DNA from: Minicystis rosea
GTDB lineage: Bacteria > Myxococcota_A > Polyangia > Polyangiales > Polyangiaceae
Reading direction: 5' to 3'
DNA: 64,000 bases
NCBI GenBank assembly: GCA_001931535.1
Contig: CP016211.1
Coordinates: 1,020,501 to 1,084,500, forward strand
Of the stretch, positions 7,501 to 16,941 are shown one piece after another. How positions within the stretch are numbered: position 1 is the first letter of the stretch; every line of letters begins with the position of its first letter. The notes beneath the pieces are model-generated. The model made no database searches and had not been told where the DNA came from. It saw only the letters and a program-made list of their open reading frames with translations. A program made the position numbers and the translations under genes.

Positions 7501-9693
7501 TCAGAGCTCCCGCTCGCGCTGCCACAGCACGGACACGATGTGCTCGATTCCCGCGCGCATGTGTCTGCGAAAGGTGGTGTACGACAGGCCGAGATCCTCG
7601 GCGATCTGTTCGTGCTTTCCGGCGGCTTCGACGTAGGCGGCCTCGAGCGCGCGGTGCCAGGTCTTGCCTTTCGCGCTGCCGTGAAGCGTCTCCATCGCTT
7701 CGAGCAACACCTTGCGCAGAGCGCCGGCGCGCTCTTCCGCGGAGGCGGCGGGATCTCGGCGCAAGAGGCTCATCGAATGAACCAGAGGGCTTTGCGACAA
7801 GACGAGCGGATCGTTCAGCGCGCGCAAGGCCTCGCGGACGAAGGCGGCGAACTCCTGTTTGCTGAGCGCTGCCAGCGATGGTTCCGAGATGGAGGTGCCG
7901 GCGTTCTCACCCCAGCCACGGATCGCGGCTCGCTCGTTGAATTTCGCGATCCAATCGAGGAGCGAGACGTCGCGAAGATCCTGCAATGCGACCTCGTATC
8001 GCCGGCTGTCTTCCGTGTGGGCGAGCTCGGGGACGCGCCGGGCACCGCTCATCGTCACCAGCGGCTCCCACATCTCGGTGTCGTGCTGTCGGATGAAGGC
8101 GATCTTCACGGATTCGGAGAAGAGCAATCGTGTCCCGGCGTGCACGCACATCCCGATGGCTTTCGAGGGTGCCTCAGCGCTCTCCACGCTCGTGAGAAAG
8201 CGAGCGTAGATCACGGGCTTCTCGGGACGGCCGCCCAAGAGCCGCGTGGCGAGCTCGAACGCGCTCGCCACGATCGGATCGCCGTCACGATCGGCCGGTG
8301 TCGTCGCGTCGAGCCGCAGATACGCTCCGAAGGACACCACTTCTCCTGCCCCGTTTCGCACCACCCGAAATGCACCGGGCTGACACCGGAGCCAGTGCAA
8401 GAGGCGCGCTCTGGAGGTCGGGCCTTCATGACGGAGGACGATGTCCTGGAGGACTTCATCATCTCCCGCGCGAAGCCGATCGATGCTGAGCCCGTCGTCG
8501 GGATGCACCATCATCATTCGAAGCTCGGGGTTGTGTCCGACGACGAACGTGAAGGCGTCGAGGGTCTCCAGCAATGCAGGCCCGGAGCGAACGCGGAGCG
8601 CTGCGAGGTTGTGCTCCTGCGCGCGAAGCACGAGGGCGGCCAAGCGTGCGGGGTTGCGCCAGCGGAGCTCCGCCAAGATGACGTCCCGCGCGAGATCGTG
8701 GAGAAGGAGGCCGCGTCTTCCGATCTCGACGAAGCTGAGCTCACGCAGCCAAGAAAAGAGTCGAGCAGGATCCCTGCCCGTCATCACGCCGAGCATCGGC
8801 TCGGAGATCGTGTGGAGCACGGCGGCGGCTTCGAGCGCCTCCCGCTTCTCTTGTTCGACCGCCCGAACGAAGTAGTCGTACAGCGCAGTGACGATCCCAA
8901 TCTCTCTTTCGGGAGAAAACGGTGTCTCGGGAGCATTCCTCCTCGCGTCCGCGGCCAGGGCGAGCGCGAGGGGATGGCCGTGAGAGAACGTCGATACGTT
9001 GATGGCCACGTCGCCGTGGATGCCGCGGCGATGAAGGTATTCAGTGGACTCGTCGGGGCTGAGATTCCTGAGCGCGATGGGCAGCACCTCCGTGCGCCAA
9101 GTCGGCAGCGCCCGCCACTCCGCGCTGGGCGAGCTTCGCCCGGCGAGGACCAGCATCGCGCGGGGCGCCATCGTATCCAAGAGCTGGTGCAAGAGCAGCG
9201 GCTCGATGGGCTTGAGATACTCGTATGCATCGATGAAGAGCACGCCTCGGAATCGCGATGGGTGCTCGCGTTGGGCCGGCCCCGCCACCCGTGGACCGAG
9301 CTTCGGAGGCGTGGAGAACGCGCTCATTGCCTGCTCGACGGCGGAACGAAAGGCTGGAAGCGTCAGCTCGATGTCGCGCGCATCGACCCGCGTGCTCATG
9401 ATGTCTCGCGTGGTGGCCGCGGTCTCGAAGGCCCGCAGCAACGACGTCTTTCCGACGCCCGCCGGCCCGGAAACATAGAAGACGGCACGCTCTCCCCGGT
9501 CCAATGCGTCTTCGAACGAGCGAAGCTCGGCGCGTCTACCCACGAACCATTCGAGCTGGCGAATCTCGTTGCGGTGACGCAAGCCCGGTCGGGATGGGCG
9601 CCCATTGCCGTCGGCAACGGCTTCCCTGCCTCGCCATCCCGGCGCGCGCACGGGGGCAGCGCTCGTCGGGGCCGGCTGAACACGTTTACCCAC
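7501..9693 (-). CDS. STAND-type ATPase with C-terminal HTH
   Basis: 730 residues. N-terminal NTPase with Walker A GPAGVGKTS (about residue 75) and Walker B GVLFIDAYE (about 149), followed by a winged-helix/all-helical region as in MalT/LuxR-type STAND regulators. The middle (residues ~400-600) is unrecognised. The last ~45 residues contain a helix-turn-helix (KHEQIAEDLGLSYTTFRRHM) and likely bind DNA. This suggests a large signal-responsive transcription regulator that oligomerises on ATP; the signal is unknown. The GTG start at 9693 has a weak RBS, so the N-terminal ~45 Arg/Pro-rich residues are uncertain; conserved sequence begins near FVGRRAEL. Confidence 0.8.
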   Translation of the reverse strand: MGKRVQPAPTSAAPVRAPGWRGREAVADGNGRPSRPGLRHRNEIRQLEWFVGRRAELRSFEDALDRGERAVFYVSGPAGVGKTSLLRAFETAATTRDIMSTRVDARDIELTLPAFRSAVEQAMSAFSTPPKLGPRVAGPAQREHPSRFRGVLFIDAYEYLKPIEPLLLHQLLDTMAPRAMLVLAGRSSPSAEWRALPTWRTEVLPIALRNLSPDESTEYLHRRGIHGDVAINVSTFSHGHPLALALAADARRNAPETPFSPEREIGIVTALYDYFVRAVEQEKREALEAAAVLHTISEPMLGVMTGRDPARLFSWLRELSFVEIGRRGLLLHDLARDVILAELRWRNPARLAALVLRAQEHNLAALRVRSGPALLETLDAFTFVVGHNPELRMMMVHPDDGLSIDRLRAGDDEVLQDIVLRHEGPTSRARLLHWLRCQPGAFRVVRNGAGEVVSFGAYLRLDATTPADRDGDPIVASAFELATRLLGGRPEKPVIYARFLTSVESAEAPSKAIGMCVHAGTRLLFSESVKIAFIRQHDTEMWEPLVTMSGARRVPELAHTEDSRRYEVALQDLRDVSLLDWIAKFNERAAIRGWGENAGTSISEPSLAALSKQEFAAFVREALRALNDPLVLSQSPLVHSMSLLRRDPAASAEERAGALRKVLLEAMETLHGSAKGKTWHRALEAAYVEAAGKHEQIAEDLGLSYTTFRRHMRAGIEHIVSVLWQREREL

Positions 9694-10013
9694 GGAAATC
9701 GCTCGGCTCTACAGGGCGCACGACGACGTCGTCACCATGCGATTATGGCAACCGGCCTGCTGGGTCAAGATGCTGCTCGGCCGTCGAATCGGGGGACGAT
9801 CACCCGCTGTCGGCGAGCTGGATTTCGATGCGATGGCGGATGTATTCGTGCTCGCGGGCGATCGCATGGACCACATCGAACGGTTCTGCCCAGCCCTCAC
9901 ACGGCCCGACACGCAGGCGCGGACATACTCGCTGTCACTCGTGTGCGCGTCTCCAAGACGTCCTTTACAGGGATGTTCGCTGTGCGGTGTCCGCGACGCT
10001 TTGGGGCATCTCT
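9694..10013. other. Intergenic region, nothing clear
   Basis: 320 bases between two minus-strand genes. A plus-strand open frame here (about 9737-10126) overlaps the next gene and has no RBS or recognisable domain. No promoter or repeat stands out. Confidence 0.4.
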
Positions 10014-10502
10014 TCACGGCCCGACGACGAGCAGGATTTGTTGGACGCCGCAATCGTCGCCGTGCTCGTGCCAGTCCTGGTCGCGCACGCCGCGGTACAC
10101 CGGCGGGCCGCCACGCGCGGGCGTGATGGTGAGCCCGTGGAGATGGTTGCTCGGATACACGTGTCCCCCCGACATTTCCCAAACCTCGAGGATGCGGACG
10201 GTAGCCCCCGGAGGGATGGTGTCGGCGAGGAGCCGGAGCGGTTGATCGCCGGTGTCGAGCGCGCTGATCGCCACCGGAAACGCAAAGCGATTGTGGACGA
10301 AGTAACGACCGTGGTTCGTGGCTTCTTGGATGAAGCTCGGATCCCGAGGCTCCGGCGGCACCGGCGCACAGGCGTCGCGCCGCGGCTCCACCTGAGCCGA
10401 AGGCCGTTTCGGCGCTGTGGAAGAGGATCCCGGCGGAGGCGCCGGCGCCCGGCACGCGACGCTCAGCAGGAGAATGAGAGGAAGAGCGGAGGTGACGCGC
10501 AT
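10014..10502 (-). CDS. Lipoprotein of unknown function
   Basis: 162 residues. Signal ending in LLSVAC, then a Pro/Ser linker and a ~110-residue beta-rich domain (RYFVHNRFAFPVAISALD, then LLADTIPPGATVRILEVWE). This resembles the short beta-sandwich found before peptidase domains in some secreted metallopeptidases, but no peptidase follows. The tail holds several His (HEHGDDC) and two Cys that may form a disulfide with the Cys near residue 45. ATG 10502 is chosen because it puts the lipobox in the right place; no strong RBS. Confidence 0.7.
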   Translation of the reverse strand: MRVTSALPLILLLSVACRAPAPPPGSSSTAPKRPSAQVEPRRDACAPVPPEPRDPSFIQEATNHGRYFVHNRFAFPVAISALDTGDQPLRLLADTIPPGATVRILEVWEMSGGHVYPSNHLHGLTITPARGGPPVYRGVRDQDWHEHGDDCGVQQILLVVGP

Positions 10503-10662
10503 GGAGGGGTGAGGGGTGACGGATGAGGTCGTCATCCGATCTACACCGGACAGCCCTCGTCCAGCAGCGGAATCACCTCGGGCTGGGATTGGATGCCGAT
10601 CTCTGCAGAGATCCAGCGCGTCGGGGCGCTCGAGTGTGGATGCGCTTCCGGACGTCGCGCGC

Positions 10663-12519
10663 TCAAGGCGAGGGCGTGAAGGTCCACCTCTGACTCGACG
10701 AGCCCGTGCAGCCGAAGGTCGTATCGACGGGCGTGCCGGATGTCGTGCTGCCTCCGGTCGTCTCCAGGCAGACGGCGCCTTCGCCCAGGATCACGCCGTC
10801 TTCGAAGACCGTCCAGCGTTGCTCGGGCGTCGCGGCGCAGTCGTCGAGCGCGACGCTCGTGCCGCCGGGATCGATGGCGAGACAGCGGCCGTCGGCGCCG
10901 GTGAGGTGGTGATCGGCGGTGAGCGTCCAACGCTGCTCCGCGCTCGCGGAGCAGGAGGTGATCGTCACCGCCGCGGTGACGCTCGACGACGTGAGGCACA
11001 TGCCACCGGAGATCGAGAGTGGCCCGGAGCTCGGCGCGAACGCGGGAATCGAGTACTCGCGCGCATAGTAGCTGCTGTAGCCGGTGGGCTCGCAGCCGAT
11101 CGCCAGCCCGCATTGCGTGGTCGTGCACATGTATTTGTCACAAGCGGAGTACCAGCGGAATGTGGTGTCTTTGGCGGCGGCCTCCGCGGTGGAGAGGTTT
11201 TCCGCCGCGTCGCCGATGTTGTAGCCGCGGTAGAGCCGGAAGGCGTGCTCGCCGATGTACGCCTGGCGCGCCTCGTGCGCGAAGAGCGCAGCATAGTAAT
11301 GCTCGGGATGATCGCCGCCGTGAAGGGTGGTGCTGTCCAAGCTACCCAAGCGAGTCGGCGCGAAGCCGGCCATGAGCTGAGAGAGCACCGTGATGACGTC
11401 CGACCGGGTGTACACATATCCGTGATTGGTGTCCGTCATCGTGAACCCCGGCACGCTCCAGAGCGAGATGAGCTGATTGTCCGTGGTCCACGTATACGCG
11501 CTCGCGGGCAGGCGCACGAAGACGAGGCTCACGCGCTCGTTCAACGTACAGAGCTTGACGACCTTGTCGGCGACGGCGAGGTCACCGCAGCTCCAGGTGT
11601 TGGGGAGCCCGGCCATCTGCGCGTACGCGCTCATGACTCCATTCTCCCGGGCGGTGCGGTAGGCCGGATCACCGTCCTTGTTCGGATCGTCGGGGTCGCT
11701 CGATCGGTTGGCCTCGCCGTCCGTCAGATAGATGGTGCGCACGACGTTGCCCGAGCGGATGCTCTTCGACACGTCCGGGTTCATGAACAAGAGATCATCG
11801 TCCTGGTGTGCCACCATGAAGAGGTCTCGCCCGACGCCGAGCGCCTCCTCGGCGGATGTGGCGATGCTCTCGCGATCGACGTAGAAGACCGGGCCGTCGG
11901 CGCTTTGGCCGGCATACATGCTGTCGACCGTCGTGTCGTGAAGGACGGTGGTGAAGCGCGGCGGCGTGGTGAGATCGATCGCGGTGCCCGTGCCGGAGCC
12001 CGACCACGCGCTGACGGTGATATCATATCTTCCATCGGCCAGCTCCGGCCCGAAGTCGTAGCGCGCGAGCCAGGTTTGCTTCGTGGTCGCGGCCACGCCG
12101 GAGCGGATCGTGTCACCGTTGTCGAGCAGGCCTTGCGGGCGCCCACCGCTGAAATGCAGGCCGGGATGTTGGTCGTCGCTGGACCCAACGGTGCTGCCCA
12201 TGGGGACGTGATAGGAATACGACGAGACGACGGTGCTCATGCGGCCGGTGACGGCGACCCAAAGCGTCGCACCGGGGCCGCCGAGCGGAGCGTCGAAGTG
12301 CCGGCGCGAGAAACCGAATGTCTGCGCGAGCTCGCCGCCCGCGCGCGCAAAGGGCCAATCCTCGGCCCAACCAACGGTGCCGCCGGAGCGGCCGTCGTGC
12401 TCGTCGTAACAGAGAACCTCGGCATGCGCGTTCGGCGCGGCTGCCGTCGATACGATGGCTGCAGAGATCGAGAGACAGGCACGGAGTGCGAGACTGGACG
12501 CGAAAGAACACGACTTCAT
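10663..12519 (-). CDS. Secreted PIG-L/LmbE-family deacetylase with ricin-type lectin domain
   Basis: 618 residues with a Sec signal (cleavage after NAHA) and RBS GAGGA. Residues ~230-400 contain the PIG-L motif (FMVAHQDDDLLFM, zinc-binding His/Asp as in AHPDDE) and a downstream HPEHYYAAL that could supply the second His. PIG-L enzymes remove N-acetyl groups from sugar conjugates. Residues ~500-618 are a ricin B beta-trefoil with three QRW repeats (EQRWTL, EQRWTV, SQRWTF), a sugar-binding module. The N-terminal ~200 residues look like a beta-sandwich. Probably acts on external glycans bound by the lectin; the substrate is unknown. Confidence 0.85.
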   Translation of the reverse strand: MKSCSFASSLALRACLSISAAIVSTAAAPNAHAEVLCYDEHDGRSGGTVGWAEDWPFARAGGELAQTFGFSRRHFDAPLGGPGATLWVAVTGRMSTVVSSYSYHVPMGSTVGSSDDQHPGLHFSGGRPQGLLDNGDTIRSGVAATTKQTWLARYDFGPELADGRYDITVSAWSGSGTGTAIDLTTPPRFTTVLHDTTVDSMYAGQSADGPVFYVDRESIATSAEEALGVGRDLFMVAHQDDDLLFMNPDVSKSIRSGNVVRTIYLTDGEANRSSDPDDPNKDGDPAYRTARENGVMSAYAQMAGLPNTWSCGDLAVADKVVKLCTLNERVSLVFVRLPASAYTWTTDNQLISLWSVPGFTMTDTNHGYVYTRSDVITVLSQLMAGFAPTRLGSLDSTTLHGGDHPEHYYAALFAHEARQAYIGEHAFRLYRGYNIGDAAENLSTAEAAAKDTTFRWYSACDKYMCTTTQCGLAIGCEPTGYSSYYAREYSIPAFAPSSGPLSISGGMCLTSSSVTAAVTITSCSASAEQRWTLTADHHLTGADGRCLAIDPGGTSVALDDCAATPEQRWTVFEDGVILGEGAVCLETTGGSTTSGTPVDTTFGCTGSSSQRWTFTPSP

Positions 12520-12716
12520 GGTTCGTCCTCGGGGCGCGGGGCGCCTCTCTGGGGGCGCCGGCGGATGGTGGGAGCGTTGCGCCGGCCCTCCGGTGGACCC
12601 GCGTCACGGACGATGTGAACGAAGAAGGTGCGATCGTCGCTGCCCCGGGCGTGGTCGCCCTGGATGTTGCCGCAATCCATTGCGCGCCGGCGCGCCGCTC
12701 TTCTAGTCTCGTCGTC

Positions 12717-13406
12717 GTGGGCGGCGACCTCTCTCTCTTCGTTCGGACGCGCTCGGTGGACACGCTCCGCGCGTCCATTCCTGCATGGATCGATGTCGCG
12801 CTCGGCGCTGGTTGCGCCTTCGCGCGGCTCAGCAACGCCGAAGACTGGAGCGACCTCGCGCGCCGCCTATCCAGCGCCGGCGCGGACGTGGTCGAGCTCG
12901 GCTTCCAGAGCACCATCGACGCGTTTCGCTTCGTGCGTTGGTCGAAGGGGAAGCCGACGCGGACGCTCGTCTTCGGTTGGTCCGAGGACGAGCGCACGTG
13001 GGAGCGCATCGACGGGGAGCCCGAGCCTTGGGAGGGCGTGTTCGCCAAGCCTCCGCGACGAGGCGCGTTCGACACGCTCGACGCGCGCGAGACCGCCTAC
13101 GCGGTCGGCCAGCACTACATGCTGAGCGGCTGGTACACGGCGCCCCTTGGCGCGGCGAAGCGCAAGGCGGCGGCGAAGAAGCCGAAGGCGAAGGTCGTCG
13201 CCAAGAGCGCCGAGAAGACGGCGAAGAAGCCGAAGGCGAAGGTCGCGGCCAAGAGCGCCAAGAAGACGGCGAAGGCGAAGGTCGCGGCCAAGAAGGCGGT
13301 CACCGCCAAGCGAGTGACGAAGAAGGCGGTCACCGCCAAGCGAGCGACGAAGAAGCCGGCGGGGACGACGACCAAGCGCGCCGGGAGCGAGCCTAAGCGC
13401 GTGTGA
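12717..13406 (+). CDS. Unknown domain with histone H1-like Lys/Ala tail
   Basis: About 229 residues. The first ~140 form a compact unrecognised domain (SLFVRTRSVDTLRASIPAW, then FGWSEDERTWERIDGEPEP). The last ~85 are Lys/Ala-rich with AKKPKAK-type repeats, like the C-terminal tail of histone H1 and bacterial AlgP/Hc1-like nucleoid proteins, so DNA binding is likely. The start is uncertain: the GTG at 12717 sits at the point where the sequence becomes protein-like, but no RBS is visible and GTGs further up are possible. It lies next to a divergent secreted hydrolase with no obvious link. Confidence 0.65.
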   Translation: MGGDLSLFVRTRSVDTLRASIPAWIDVALGAGCAFARLSNAEDWSDLARRLSSAGADVVELGFQSTIDAFRFVRWSKGKPTRTLVFGWSEDERTWERIDGEPEPWEGVFAKPPRRGAFDTLDARETAYAVGQHYMLSGWYTAPLGAAKRKAAAKKPKAKVVAKSAEKTAKKPKAKVAAKSAKKTAKAKVAAKKAVTAKRVTKKAVTAKRATKKPAGTTTKRAGSEPKRV

Positions 13407-13464
13407 GGCGGCACATCTCGCGGAGAGGCTTCCAGGGCATGGCTGCGATCACGATGCCATTCCG

Positions 13465-13896
13465 CTACAGCCACTCGATCCGTCGGCCAGGGTACGGCCG
13501 CCCGTAATCGCCCTCGTCCAACTGCTGCGCTTTATCGAACACGACCTCCCCGCCCGACTCGTCCCGGAACAGGATTCTGAAAGGCGCAGCCCTCCCAGCA
13601 ACGAATGCCACACAGTGGGTCACGAAGTTGTTCATGAAACCCGCTCCGGAGAGGATCTCCAATTCGAGGTCCGGGAGGATCCGGAAGCCATCCATGCGGC
13701 TTTCAGGCACGTGGCCAGTGTGTCGAACGAGGAGAAACGGGGCCGCGAGATTCTGGTCGAGATCGAAGGGTGGGACGATGGGGCCCCACTTCAGATCGAT
13801 GGACGCCAGCGTCTCGATGAAGTCCGCTCCGGTGTAGCTCCACGGTTCACGAATATAGAGCGCGGTGATCGCATCTCTCACATCGCGGAGGCGCAT
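13465..13896 (-). CDS. Hypothetical protein, 143 aa
   Basis: No family recognised. A mixed alpha/beta soluble protein with Trp/Pro-containing segments (IREPWSYTGADFIETL, DLKWGPIVPPFDLD). It ends with an acidic-to-basic tail (DEGDYGRPYPGRRIEWL). The ATG at 13896 has GAGGTCGAG just upstream. No signal peptide. Convergent with the H1-tailed gene. Confidence 0.6.
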   Translation of the reverse strand: MRLRDVRDAITALYIREPWSYTGADFIETLASIDLKWGPIVPPFDLDQNLAAPFLLVRHTGHVPESRMDGFRILPDLELEILSGAGFMNNFVTHCVAFVAGRAAPFRILFRDESGGEVVFDKAQQLDEGDYGRPYPGRRIEWL

Positions 13897-14078
13897 CTCG
13901 ACCTCGTCTGTTCAGCGGCCGGACGCTGTGTTTGGGGACGGGCCACCTTGCGCTCGATCCATGGCGCAGTCCTCGAAGCCTCGACGTTCGATGGCATTTG
14001 ACACGGGTTGGGTCGAAGCTCGATGGCCATCACGCTCACTCTGCCGCGCCGCAGAGCGACGTCGGCAGCATTGGCAGG

Positions 14079-14972
14079 TTAGCTGACGCGCTCGCCGAGC
14101 GCCAAGGCGACATCGTCCTGCAAGTTGCCGGATGGAAGGGTCACCGCTCGGATCAGCGCCTCCACCGCGCTCCGAACGTCGCCGCTGCGCGCGAGCGCGC
14201 CGATGTTCGCCGGTGACGTGTATTTCAGGAGCCCATCGGTGGCGACCAAGAGGCGCCCCGAGAGCGGCTGTCGGCGAATGGCGGCGGGCCTGCAGGCGCC
14301 GCTGCCGAGCAATGGCTTCCGGCTCTGCGCCGCCGTCAGATCGATCACCCGGTTGGGCTCGATGAGGAGCGCTCCCGAGTCTCCCACGCTCGCGCCCCAG
14401 AGCTCGCCTCGTTGCATTTGGATCACGACGAGCGTCGTCTCACCGCATTCGGGCTGCCCTTCCAGCGCCGCCATTGCGTTCACCGCCGTGCGGGCCGCGG
14501 CCGCGCCGCCGGCGAGCCCGCCCGCGCCGTCGGCCACGGCGACGGTCCACCGATCGCCGCGGCAACTGAGCTCGAGACGATCCTCGTTGGCGCTGCCTGC
14601 CACGCGGCGTGTCCAGAAACGCATCCATCCAGATGGACGCTCGAGCTGCTCGCATGCGTCGCAGCCATCCGTGAGCGCGATGTCGGTGCTGGAAACGATG
14701 TTGTCCCGGAAGTGGACAATCGCGCCGTCACCCTGGCCGCACTTCGAGCAACCGGCTTCGACGAGCCCGTGGACGGCGACGAGCCCGCCCACGTTCTCTC
14801 CACAATCGTCGAGCGGCGCCGAGCGCCCAGGCGGATCGAACCAGCAGATGGCGTCGCCGATCCTATGCTCGTGTTGCCGGCAATGGCCGTATTTGTACTG
14901 GATACGCCATTCTTGCGAATGACCACATCCGGGACAGCGTGCCTGGGCGATGACGACGTCGAACACTCCCAT
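14079..14972 (-). CDS. PP2C-type protein phosphatase with N-terminal zinc ribbon
   Basis: 297 residues. N-terminal Cys pairs C13/C16 and C75/C78 (CPGC, CSKC), plus C104/C107, indicate zinc-ribbon modules. Residues ~125-297 are a PP2C/SpoIIE-like Ser/Thr phosphatase with motifs NEDR (129-132), AVADGAGG (metal Asp148), GDSGALL, ATDGLLKY and DDVAL. It is shorter than typical PP2C (~240 residues) by the flap region. It probably opposes Ser/Thr kinases, which are numerous in myxobacteria. GGAGG touches ATG 14972 directly, so the GTG two codons later (14966) has better RBS spacing and may be the true start. Confidence 0.85.
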   Translation of the reverse strand: MGVFDVVIAQARCPGCGHSQEWRIQYKYGHCRQHEHRIGDAICWFDPPGRSAPLDDCGENVGGLVAVHGLVEAGCSKCGQGDGAIVHFRDNIVSSTDIALTDGCDACEQLERPSGWMRFWTRRVAGSANEDRLELSCRGDRWTVAVADGAGGLAGGAAAARTAVNAMAALEGQPECGETTLVVIQMQRGELWGASVGDSGALLIEPNRVIDLTAAQSRKPLLGSGACRPAAIRRQPLSGRLLVATDGLLKYTSPANIGALARSGDVRSAVEALIRAVTLPSGNLQDDVALALGERVS

Positions 14973-15023
14973 CCTCCTTCGTCCGGCGAATGGAAGCCCA
15001 TCGCCAGCAAGGCTCTTGTACTC

Positions 15024-15875
15024 TCACTGCAGATCCCTCGAGAACCAATACATGCCGCCCTCGGAGAGGGTCGCGTAGCCTCCCACGCTGAAGTCGATGC
15101 GAAAGCCATCGCGCTCGCGGACTTCTCTGGTCGCGACGCCGACGCGCAGGTCCGCTTGCGTGACGGTGCTCGGAGGGAGCATCGAAAGCAGGCTCACTGG
15201 CATCGTGAGCGAGCCGGCGGAGACGGCCGCCTCGCAGCTCACTTTCTCGGACACGTCACCTGAATGCGTCGTTTGGCCCTCCTGCCATGCGTCCGGATAG
15301 GTGGTGATGGAGGCGGTCACCGTGCCCGGGCCAGGCGCGCTGTTCCATGTGATCGTGAGCGGCGCGCTGCGCAGGAGCGGGCCCGCAGCGGGCGGCGCGA
15401 CCACCGGCAGGGGAGGCGCCTCGAGCGAGATGGTGACGGGCGTGAAGCGCTCGTTGCCGAGCAAAGCGAGCTCGAGCATGTCGCCGGGCTCGAACAGCGG
15501 CGTCTCCAAACTCTGATTGTAGCCGGACGCGTCGGCGGTGATATCCATCAGGCCGCCCGTGAGGCTCAGCTCACCGGCGTCGACGGCCACGCCGGCGATC
15601 GCCCACCCAACCTCGCAATGCAGGCGCTGGCAGCCTCCATCCGATTCGACCACCACGCATCCATCCACGTGCTCGGTTGCGAATCCGGCGCTCAGGGTCG
15701 ATGGTTGTTTACCGTTTGCGCCGGCTCCCGGTGGGAGTTGATCGACCCGAAACCAGCCTGTGTTCCGCGGCGCCGGTGGCTCGGGGTTGCAATCCGAGTC
15801 GACCGCGACGTTTCCGCAAGCGGCCGTGAAGAGGACCAACACCGCGAGCAGCCCCGTAGGAAAGCTGGTTGTCAT
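15024..15875 (-). CDS. Lipoprotein of unknown function, 283 aa
   Basis: Lipoprotein signal TGLLAVLVLFTAAC, then a mature beta-rich protein with no recognised domain. Segments such as LTITWNSAPGPGTVTASITTY suggest Ig-like beta-sandwiches. It has four Cys after the lipid Cys. ATG 15875 is chosen because the signal peptide starts there. Outer-membrane or periplasmic anchoring is likely (Ala/Gly follow the lipid Cys). Confidence 0.75.
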   Translation of the reverse strand: MTTSFPTGLLAVLVLFTAACGNVAVDSDCNPEPPAPRNTGWFRVDQLPPGAGANGKQPSTLSAGFATEHVDGCVVVESDGGCQRLHCEVGWAIAGVAVDAGELSLTGGLMDITADASGYNQSLETPLFEPGDMLELALLGNERFTPVTISLEAPPLPVVAPPAAGPLLRSAPLTITWNSAPGPGTVTASITTYPDAWQEGQTTHSGDVSEKVSCEAAVSAGSLTMPVSLLSMLPPSTVTQADLRVGVATREVRERDGFRIDFSVGGYATLSEGGMYWFSRDLQ

Positions 15876-16045
15876 GGTGCGCCGCGCCGAGCAACCTCTG
15901 CGCCACGCGGTTTCCCCGCGGGCTCGGATGGAGGGCCCCGCCGTTCGGCGGCGCGTTGTCATGAGCCCCCCCGGCGGAGTGCCATGTTGTCAGCGAGACG
16001 GTGACTGGGGCAGCTGCTCGGGCCGGGCGCTCGTCGCGACGGGCG

Positions 16046-16627
16046 TCAGATCTCGGAGACGACTTGCGTCGCCAGAGGGACGCTGGGAAGGAAGTCGAAG
16101 CTCTGCTGATAGAACCTCCACCCGCCCGAAGTGCGGACACCGACGACATTGGAGTTCACGTGCCCGCTCGGTGGCATCTGGTTGTTGTCCCAAATCCGAC
16201 GGCCGGTCCGTCCCCCAAAGGGCAGCCCATTCAGCGACACGGGGGGCCAGGGATGGATGCTGCCTCCATGATGCGTCACAGCCGGCAGATTGATCTCCAG
16301 GATGCACCCGTTCAAAGGCGGTGTGAAAAAGTATCGGGCAGCGTTCCCGAGGACGACGGTGTGGGCCCCTTTGGGGGTGTACGGGCACCAGTAGGCCAAG
16401 AACGCGCCGGGATTTTGGCCCCCGGGGTTCACGGCTCTGAACTGGAGGAGATTGCCAGGTCCACTCTGGACGATGTCGAAGAGATAGACTCCGGGCATGA
16501 GCGAGAGGACGGTCGCATGCATGTTGTAATCGAACACGTTGTGCGTCAGATACGTGGTTGGCATGCGAGAGGCATGAAACTCTCCTCCCATCTGCTTGCG
16601 AAATTGTTGGTTGAGAATGGCTGTCAT
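16046..16627 (-). CDS. Hypothetical protein, 193 aa
   Basis: Not recognised. No signal peptide. Rich in aromatic residues, Asn, Pro and Gly (THNVFDYNMHATVLSLMPGV, then GNLLQFRAVNPGGQ), with low Lys, typical of a compact beta-protein. Two His-containing turns (VTHHGGSIHPWPP) could bind metal. The start at 16627 (MTAILNQQF) follows GGGGACGAAG, an acceptable RBS. Confidence 0.65.
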   Translation of the reverse strand: MTAILNQQFRKQMGGEFHASRMPTTYLTHNVFDYNMHATVLSLMPGVYLFDIVQSGPGNLLQFRAVNPGGQNPGAFLAYWCPYTPKGAHTVVLGNAARYFFTPPLNGCILEINLPAVTHHGGSIHPWPPVSLNGLPFGGRTGRRIWDNNQMPPSGHVNSNVVGVRTSGGWRFYQQSFDFLPSVPLATQVVSEI

Positions 16628-16941
16628 GAAGCTTCGTCCCCGCTCCTCTGAACGCGCCGAGGGGCGTCGCGGCGCCATCGGGAGCTGCCGTCCGTCCATA
16701 CAGCGCACCGCCGCCGGCGCTTCAATCCCTCAAACGGGCTATCGGGGCGCTCCGCGGGGCTGCGCGTAGCACGGTGGGATGGGGGCAGCCTCATCGAAAC
16801 TCGTCAGATCGCGATCGCTGAAGCCGAGGCGCGCGATGTCAAGAATTGACGTTCAAGGCCATCGAGGATTCCATCGTGTGAGATCCACGCGTCACGCTCC
16901 TCGGCCACGCGAAGTGTGTCGAGGCACCCCGGGAGCCATTC
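16628..16941. other. Divergent intergenic region, nothing clear
   Basis: 314 bases between divergent starts. No convincing coding frame, repeat or promoter was seen. Confidence 0.4.

Noticed and set aside
9737..10126. 129-codon plus-strand frame in the gap before the ATPase gene
   Set aside because: Overlaps the lipoprotein gene at 10014-10502, has no RBS and no similarity I recognise.
7252..10245. 997-codon plus-strand open frame opposite the STAND ATPase gene
   Set aside because: It lies antisense to a gene with Walker motifs and HTH. Its translation is Arg/Gly/Glu-rich with no domain or RBS, as expected for a high-G+C shadow frame.
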